A stretch of DNA of 34,798 nt from positions 1-34,798 of the forward strand of contig PLOH01000055.1 of NCBI GenBank assembly GCA_003142955.1, given 5' to 3'. Origin of the DNA: Opitutia bacterium (GTDB lineage Bacteria > Verrucomicrobiota > Verrucomicrobiia > Opitutales > Opitutaceae). This document shows, piece after piece, positions 30,489 to 34,798 of this stretch. The notes beneath the pieces were generated by a model. That model worked only from the letters and a program-made list of their open reading frames with translations. It had not been told where the DNA came from and did not search any database. Position 1 is the stretch's first letter. Every line of letters begins with the position of its first letter. The position numbers were made by a program, and so were the translations under genes.

Positions 30489-32942
30489 TCAGAAGTTGTA
30501 GGTCGTGGAGAACAGCCAGGAACGCGGTTGGCCCACGATCGCCGAAGTGCGGTTGCCCGCGGCCAGGATGTAGTCTTTATCCGTGACATTGGCGATCATG
30601 AGGCGGACGGTCCAATCCGCTGTGCGATAACTGAAGCCCACATTCAAGAGGGTGCGCCCGGCGACCAGGAACGAAGGCTGTTTCGGAACGAAGCCCACGC
30701 CCTGGATTGGCGCGGTCGTCGTATACCCCGTCACATTTTCGCCCACGACGTCGCTCTTGTAGTCGACCCCGAGATTGACGCCGAAGCCCTTCAACGCGCC
30801 ATCGGTGAACTTATAGTCGAGGTAAAGCGCTCCGGCCTCGTCGGGCACCGCACGAACCCGCACATTCGTAATCGGCTGGCGTTCCTTGAATGACGTATAG
30901 TTGCCCAGGATCGTAAGGTTCTTGTTGAACGAATAGGTGCCTTCGAACTCCCAACCCTTCGACTCGAGATTGAGATAAAGCGGATTCGGCAGCAGATTCG
31001 CCGCCGCCGCATTGCCCTGGGCGATCAGCGTGTAGTATTCGCTGTTTGGGACCGAGTAATTCTGCTGCGCGATTTTGAAATACGAGAAAGAGCCAGTGAG
31101 TCTTCCGTCCAGCAGCGAGGTCTTAACGCCGAATTCGTCCTGGCTGCCCGAGCTCGGCTTGAACGCCTGAACGGTCACCGCGGCAGGATGCAGCGCATCT
31201 TTGGCGTAGGTCGTGGTTTGCTCGAGATAGGTGCCGGCGGCGAGTTCGCCGGGCATCGTGCCGCCCGTGGTGTTTCGGCCCGCAAAGAATGAAACTTCTT
31301 TGATGGGCTTGACCTCGATGCCAAGGGACTTGGCGTTGGTCAGGAGACCGTAGGACGGCGCGGCCGCAAGAATGTTCTTGTCGAGGGCCGTTCCAGTGCT
31401 GTCCGTGCGGTCCAGGCTTCCATAAAAGCGGGAGAGACCGCCGGAGAGTTGCAGGTGGTCGTTGAAAGCGTTCAACGTCTCGAAGACAAAGCCCTGCACT
31501 GTGCTTTGTTTGGAAGTGAGGTCGGTACCCAAAGCGCCGCCGTAATTCGGGGCCACGGCCGGCTGAATTCCCGGGAATAGGTAGGGTGGATAAGTGATCT
31601 GGCTGAGAGTGGCTTCGGTCACGCTCGGGCGGGAGGCGGAGGCCCAGGCTTTGTAATGGACCTTGGAAAAATCGGCAGTGAAACCGGCCAGCGTGGTCGA
31701 CTTAAACCAGGGAGTGTCATACCTGGCGGCGTAGTCGTTCTTCACGTGTGCTTCCATGTACTCCAGGTCGACCCGGGTGACGTTGTGGGTGTAGATCCAA
31801 GCCGATGGATCGGTGGTTGGAACGGCGGCGCTGTGTGGTGTGACCGAGCCGTCGGCGTTGGTCGTGACGGTCCAAGTGACTCCTGACTCATACAGGCCCG
31901 TCGACGGATTGATGCTCCCGCCGACATCGATGCGGCGGACGTGGTCGGCCATCGCATAGAGGCGGGACGTCACATGGTCCCCCAGGGTTGAGAGCAACTC
32001 TCCGCTCATGCGTTCGGTGGAACGGTGGCGGCTGTCGACGACGTCCCCGAACGACCAGTCGCGGGACAGGCCGCGCGCGATGGTTGCATCTTGGTTGCTG
32101 CCGACGGTGGGATCGATGGGGAGACCGCCCAAGTTGGTTTCGCGGTTCTGAATGACGTCGGCCTTGAGCGTCAGCTTTTCGGTCGGCGTAAGTTCGACGG
32201 AGAAGGAAGGCGAAATCTCGTAGCCATTGCGATACTGGTTCCGGATGTACATGTCGGTGTTCCGCCAGTAAGTGGCGACGAGGCGGACCGCCATATGGTC
32301 CTTCTCATTGAGCACGCGGTTGGTATCGATGTTTACGTCATTGCCAAGGTACTGAGCCAGATCGAGAGTGACGGTATCCGCATCCCGGGACATCGGCGAC
32401 TTGGTAATGGGATTCATCACGCCGCCAGGGCTGCCGCCCGGGACCAGGATCGCGTTCGGGCCCTTGATGACCTCGATGCGGTCGATGTTAAACGTCGGGA
32501 TCGACATGCTGTAGCCTGACGTCCCGGAAATGACGGAGCCATCGATAAACTCCTCCGAGACCTGGAAGCCGCGGATCATGTAGCGATCGCCGCCGAACGG
32601 GAGCGTCGACTCAACTACGGGCGTCACGTATTTGGCGGCGTCCGACATTTTGAAACTCATCGTATCCTGGATCAATTCACCGGGGACGACGGAAATGGTC
32701 TGTGGGATGTCCTGGATCGCCATCGCGATGCGCGTCGCTGACAGCGCCTCCTGCGCCTGAAGGGGATTGACTCCTTTTTCCTTCACTTCGAAGGCCGGCA
32801 ACTGGATTGTTTCCTGGGAGACCGAGGGTGTGGCAGCGGGACCTTGCTGGGCAAAAGCGCCACGGCCGACGCCCAGGGAAAGGGCAGCCAGCGTAGCGCG
32901 CAAGAGGACACGGCGGAGCGTGTCAGGTTTTACGGTGTACAT
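30489..32942 (-). CDS. TonB-dependent siderophore-type outer-membrane receptor
   Basis: 22-strand outer-membrane receptor importing a ligand, probably an iron-siderophore, using TonB energy. It is 817 residues from the ATG at 32942; the open frame extends to 33419 but covers repeat sequence. A signal peptide ends near GRGAFA-QQGPA (about residue 31). A TonB-box-like ETIQLPAFEV follows at about 45. The plug domain shows DIPQTISVVPGELI, GDRYMIRGFQVSEEFIDG, and FNIDRIEVIKGPNAIL with GSPGGVMNPITKSP. The barrel ends in the typical aromatic SWLFSTTYNF. Ligand not known; related proteins include ferrichrome and FhuE-type receptors. Monocistronic, ending at the terminator at 30411-30448 and flanked by direct repeats. 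Confidence 0.93.
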   Translation of the reverse strand: MYTVKPDTLRRVLLRATLAALSLGVGRGAFAQQGPAATPSVSQETIQLPAFEVKEKGVNPLQAQEALSATRIAMAIQDIPQTISVVPGELIQDTMSFKMSDAAKYVTPVVESTLPFGGDRYMIRGFQVSEEFIDGSVISGTSGYSMSIPTFNIDRIEVIKGPNAILVPGGSPGGVMNPITKSPMSRDADTVTLDLAQYLGNDVNIDTNRVLNEKDHMAVRLVATYWRNTDMYIRNQYRNGYEISPSFSVELTPTEKLTLKADVIQNRETNLGGLPIDPTVGSNQDATIARGLSRDWSFGDVVDSRHRSTERMSGELLSTLGDHVTSRLYAMADHVRRIDVGGSINPSTGLYESGVTWTVTTNADGSVTPHSAAVPTTDPSAWIYTHNVTRVDLEYMEAHVKNDYAARYDTPWFKSTTLAGFTADFSKVHYKAWASASRPSVTEATLSQITYPPYLFPGIQPAVAPNYGGALGTDLTSKQSTVQGFVFETLNAFNDHLQLSGGLSRFYGSLDRTDSTGTALDKNILAAAPSYGLLTNAKSLGIEVKPIKEVSFFAGRNTTGGTMPGELAAGTYLEQTTTYAKDALHPAAVTVQAFKPSSGSQDEFGVKTSLLDGRLTGSFSYFKIAQQNYSVPNSEYYTLIAQGNAAAANLLPNPLYLNLESKGWEFEGTYSFNKNLTILGNYTSFKERQPITNVRVRAVPDEAGALYLDYKFTDGALKGFGVNLGVDYKSDVVGENVTGYTTTAPIQGVGFVPKQPSFLVAGRTLLNVGFSYRTADWTVRLMIANVTDKDYILAAGNRTSAIVGQPRSWLFSTTYNF

Positions 32943-33455
32943 AGTTGGAGTGGACGGGGTTTGAGCTGACCAGACTGACGATCCGTGCCTGCGACATAAT
33001 GAAGGGTAATCATCAGGCACAGGCACGACACTGGGCAGCGGAGCTGGGGGACTCTGCGATCTTGATTCGCAGCGCGAAGAATTACTGGCGCAACGAATGC
33101 GCGATCTGACAGTAAGAGTAAGTTCAGTTTTCAGAAAGTGTAGAATGCCGTCGCGATGCCGGTCTGCCCGGCTGAACCTCGGTGTACTCAAGACCCGGCA
33201 GGCGCCGGCCGGAGCCGCGCATTGGCGGCATGGTGTTTTGTTTAGAGGAGCCGGCGCGCGCCCCCACGGGCGAGACGCCCGTGCCACGTGGCATGGGCGT
33301 CCCGCCCATGTCAGACGAGACTCGTTCAAAAACAAAAGACCGTGGCATCGGTGGCGGCCAACAGCTGGTTTTGGTTGATGGCTGGGGGCCGGCGGATAAG
33401 TTGGACCGTTGGCCGGCATTCAGCCGGACCGCATGCAACCGAACGGGAAACCAAT
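32943..33455. other. Non-coding gap upstream of TonB receptor and mgsA
   Basis: 513 bases between two divergent genes. The half nearest the receptor (32985-33030) has GTGCCTG followed by a doubled CAGGCAC inverted repeat around an AT-richer loop (ATAATGAAGGGTAATCATC), which could be an operator. The middle holds dispersed repeat copy B. The mgsA-proximal 110 bases show no recognisable element beyond a weak GGGAA ribosome site. Confidence 0.45.
33228..33345. repeat. Dispersed repeat, copy B (upstream of TonB receptor)
   Basis: 118-base copy in the same orientation as 30224-30322, with nearly identical ends (GCATGGTGTTTTGTTT; GACGAGACTCGTTC). It contains two tandem hairpins, CACGGGCG-AGA-CGCCCGTG and CATGGGCG-TCC-CGCCCATG. 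Similar elements are, from memory, common in Verrucomicrobiota genomes, where their translations are often mis-annotated as short hypothetical proteins. Confidence 0.8.
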
Positions 33456-33989
33456 ATGCCTGCAAAAAAAACAGCTCCGCCGCCGCCGAAGAAGATCGCC
33501 CTGATTGCGCACGATCACCGGAAGCGGGATCTGATCGAATGGGCGCGCTTCAATCGGGGCACGCTCTCCAAACACGCGCTGTTTGCCACCGGCACGACTG
33601 GGCGGGTGCTGGCCGAAGAACTCGGCTTGCCAGTGACCCGGCTGCAAAGCGGCCCGATCGGAGGGGACCAACAGATTGGCGCAATGATCGTGGATGGCGC
33701 GATCGACTTTCTGATTTTCTTCTGGGATCCGCTGGAGCCGCAGCCGCATGATCCGGACGTCAAGGCGCTGCTGCGCCTGGCGGTCGTCTGGAACATTCCC
33801 GCGGCCTGCAACCGGGCCACGGCCGACTACATGATCTCTTCGCCCCTCATGAGCAGCGACTACGAACGGCTCGTGCCGAACTACGAGGGTTATCTGGCCC
33901 GGACGATTGCTCCTGTTCGGGAGGCAAACGCGCCGGCGGAAGAACCGCCGGCAACAGAAGAACCGGTCGGAGAATCCAAGCCGGCGTGA
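33456..33989 (+). CDS. mgsA: Methylglyoxal synthase
   Basis: Converts dihydroxyacetone phosphate to methylglyoxal and phosphate, a glycolysis bypass. It is 177 residues; the core matches the 150-residue enzyme. Features are [17 protein letters not shown] (N-terminus), ATGTTGRVL for phosphate binding, [14 protein letters not shown] with the catalytic Asp, and [20 protein letters not shown] with the second conserved Asp, then [14 protein letters not shown]. The C-terminal 25 residues are Pro/Glu-rich and extra. The ATG at 33456 begins [13 protein letters not shown]; the longer open frame upstream is repeat sequence. Only 6 bases separate its stop from the dapF stop on the other strand. Confidence 0.96.
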   Translation: MPAKKTAPPPPKKIALIAHDHRKRDLIEWARFNRGTLSKHALFATGTTGRVLAEELGLPVTRLQSGPIGGDQQIGAMIVDGAIDFLIFFWDPLEPQPHDPDVKALLRLAVVWNIPAACNRATADYMISSPLMSSDYERLVPNYEGYLARTIAPVREANAPAEEPPATEEPVGESKPA

Positions 33990-33995
33990 TCGTCG

Positions 33996-34798
33996 TTAGA
34001 CTTTCACGGAGAACATCTCCGGGTCGATCGTCCCCTCGCCGACTTTCACCACCGGCCCGGTCATGCGAATGGCGAAATCGGGGGCGATCTCGATGCTGAT
34101 CTGTCCGCCGGGCATGTGCACGGTGACTTGCCGGTCGACCAGGCCGAGCCGGTGGGCCACGGCGGCCGAGGCGCTGGAACTCGTACCCGACGCGAGGGTG
34201 TGGCCGGCGCCCCGCTCCCAGATTTCAATCCGGACATTTTTCCGGTCGATAACCTGCATGAACTGCACGTTGGTCCGGTTGGGGAAGAGCGGATGGAATT
34301 CAATTGCGCGACCGTACGTGATGGCGAGTTCGGCGGAGATTTCGGGCAATGGAATCACGCAATGCGGGTTGCCGATCGTGGCGGCGCAAAACGTGAACTC
34401 GCGGTCTCCGATCCGGACCTTCTCGTTGAGCACTTCGCGCTCCGGCCCGGCCACTGGAATCTTGGCACTGGAAAAGCTCACCCGACCCATGTCCATGGCG
34501 ATCATCTTGCCGTCCTCCTGGATTTTTGCCGTCACGACACCGCCGGGTGTGGCGATAACGAGAGCGCCGTCCTTCCCAAGGTGGTGATCCCAGAGGTAGC
34601 GGGCGAAAATGCGGGTGCCGTTGCCCGACTTCTCCGCCTCCGAGGCGTCCGGGTTGAAGATGCGGAGGCCGAAGCCGGCGTCGCCGGCGGGGAACGGGCC
34701 CCAGAGAATACCGTCGGAACCGAGGCCGTAATTGCGGTGACAGATGACGCGGATCTGTTCGGGGGTGGGGACAGCCCAGCCGGGAAAATCGGCGGGGT
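33996..34798 (-). CDS. dapF: Diaminopimelate epimerase-like protein with Ser/Ser active site (5' end cut)
   Basis: DapF converts LL- to meso-diaminopimelate for lysine and peptidoglycan. About 267 codons are present; only the first dozen or so residues lie beyond the window edge. Family blocks are HRNYGLGSDGILWGP, RIFNPDASEAEKSGNGTR, GNPHCVIPLP, FPNRTNVQFMQV and ERGAGHTLASGTSSSASA. Standard DapF has a catalytic Cys in each of QCGNG and ACGSG; here both positions are serine (TCG codons in KSGNG and ASGTS), read directly from the sequence. The fold call is firm. The activity is not, since a Ser pair should not work well in the two-thiol epimerase mechanism. Transcribed toward mgsA. Confidence 0.9.
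   Translation of the reverse strand, partial: PADFPGWAVPTPEQIRVICHRNYGLGSDGILWGPFPAGDAGFGLRIFNPDASEAEKSGNGTRIFARYLWDHHLGKDGALVIATPGGVVTAKIQEDGKMIAMDMGRVSFSSAKIPVAGPEREVLNEKVRIGDREFTFCAATIGNPHCVIPLPEISAELAITYGRAIEFHPLFPNRTNVQFMQVIDRKNVRIEIWERGAGHTLASGTSSSASAAVAHRLGLVDRQVTVHMPGGQISIEIAPDFAIRMTGPVVKVGEGTIDPEMFSVKV

Noticed and set aside
30264..30893. Plus-strand open frame containing the dispersed repeat
   Set aside because: It is antisense to the TonB receptor 3' end and includes the repeat and the terminator; not a gene.
32985..33030. Fur-box-like sequence upstream of the TonB receptor (ATAATGAAGGGTAATCATC)
   Set aside because: It shares only parts of the Fur consensus and the halves are wrongly spaced; kept only as a possible operator within the gap entry.
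32943..33419. N-terminal extension of the TonB receptor frame
   Set aside because: It covers the dispersed repeat and precedes a good signal peptide at 32942; the upstream translation is repeat-derived.

Overview
The window is GC-rich bacterial DNA. It is most consistent with the Verrucomicrobiota, probably an Opitutaceae-like organism. The pointers are an exosortase fused to an EpsI-type domain, a TonB-dependent receptor with an Opitutaceae-style N-terminus, Shine-Dalgarno sequences missing in front of many genes, and many gene spacers filled with short palindromic or simple repeats. This placement is inferred from gene style only; there is no rRNA or tRNA in the window.

Layout. (1) 1-6990, minus strand: hdrC-hdrB-hdrA-mvhD-mvhG-mvhA, a complete set for a heterodisulfide-reductase/[NiFe]-hydrogenase complex of the methanogen MvhADG-HdrABC type. 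mvhA runs off the left edge just inside its second nickel-binding motif. (2) 7391-11063, minus strand: the hydrogenase maturation genes hypA-hypB-hypF. (3) 11266-15666, plus strand: hyaA-hyaB-hyaC-hyaD, a membrane-bound uptake hydrogenase. Its small subunit has the six-cysteine pattern of oxygen-tolerant group 1d enzymes. (4) 15888-18151, minus strand: a secreted dienelactone-hydrolase-like protein and a fosmidomycin-resistance-type MFS transporter. (5) 18316-25582, minus strand: acyl-CoA dehydrogenase, a VapB/VapC-type toxin-antitoxin pair, an ETF:quinone oxidoreductase with a FixX-like ferredoxin end, and divergent EtfB and EtfA. Heptanucleotide repeat arrays bracket the etf genes. (6) 25768-27459, minus strand: dtd and fabV. 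(7) 27696-30227, minus strand: an exosortase-EpsI gene, a 30-residue membrane microprotein and an RskA-C-like membrane protein, plus a possible small ORF or gene remnant upstream. (8) 30489-32942, minus strand: a TonB-dependent siderophore-type receptor with a good intrinsic terminator, lying between two direct copies of a roughly 100-bp repeat. (9) 33456-34798: mgsA (plus) converging on a 5'-truncated dapF (minus), whose two catalytic cysteine positions are both serine.

How it may work together (inference). The first 15 kb carries two hydrogenases with different roles: a cytoplasmic one wired to flavin-based electron bifurcation, and a Tat-exported, quinone-linked one. The maturation genes sit between them. 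hypC, hypD and hypE are not in the window and must lie elsewhere. The neighbouring acyl-CoA dehydrogenase/ETF/ETF-QO module would move acyl-CoA electrons to or from the quinone pool. Together the set suggests a redox-flexible organism that can take up or release H2. The natural disulfide (or other) acceptor of HdrB in such a bacterium cannot be read from this sequence.

Limits. All calls come from reading translations and motifs; no database search was run. Several start codons are uncertain and are flagged in the entries.
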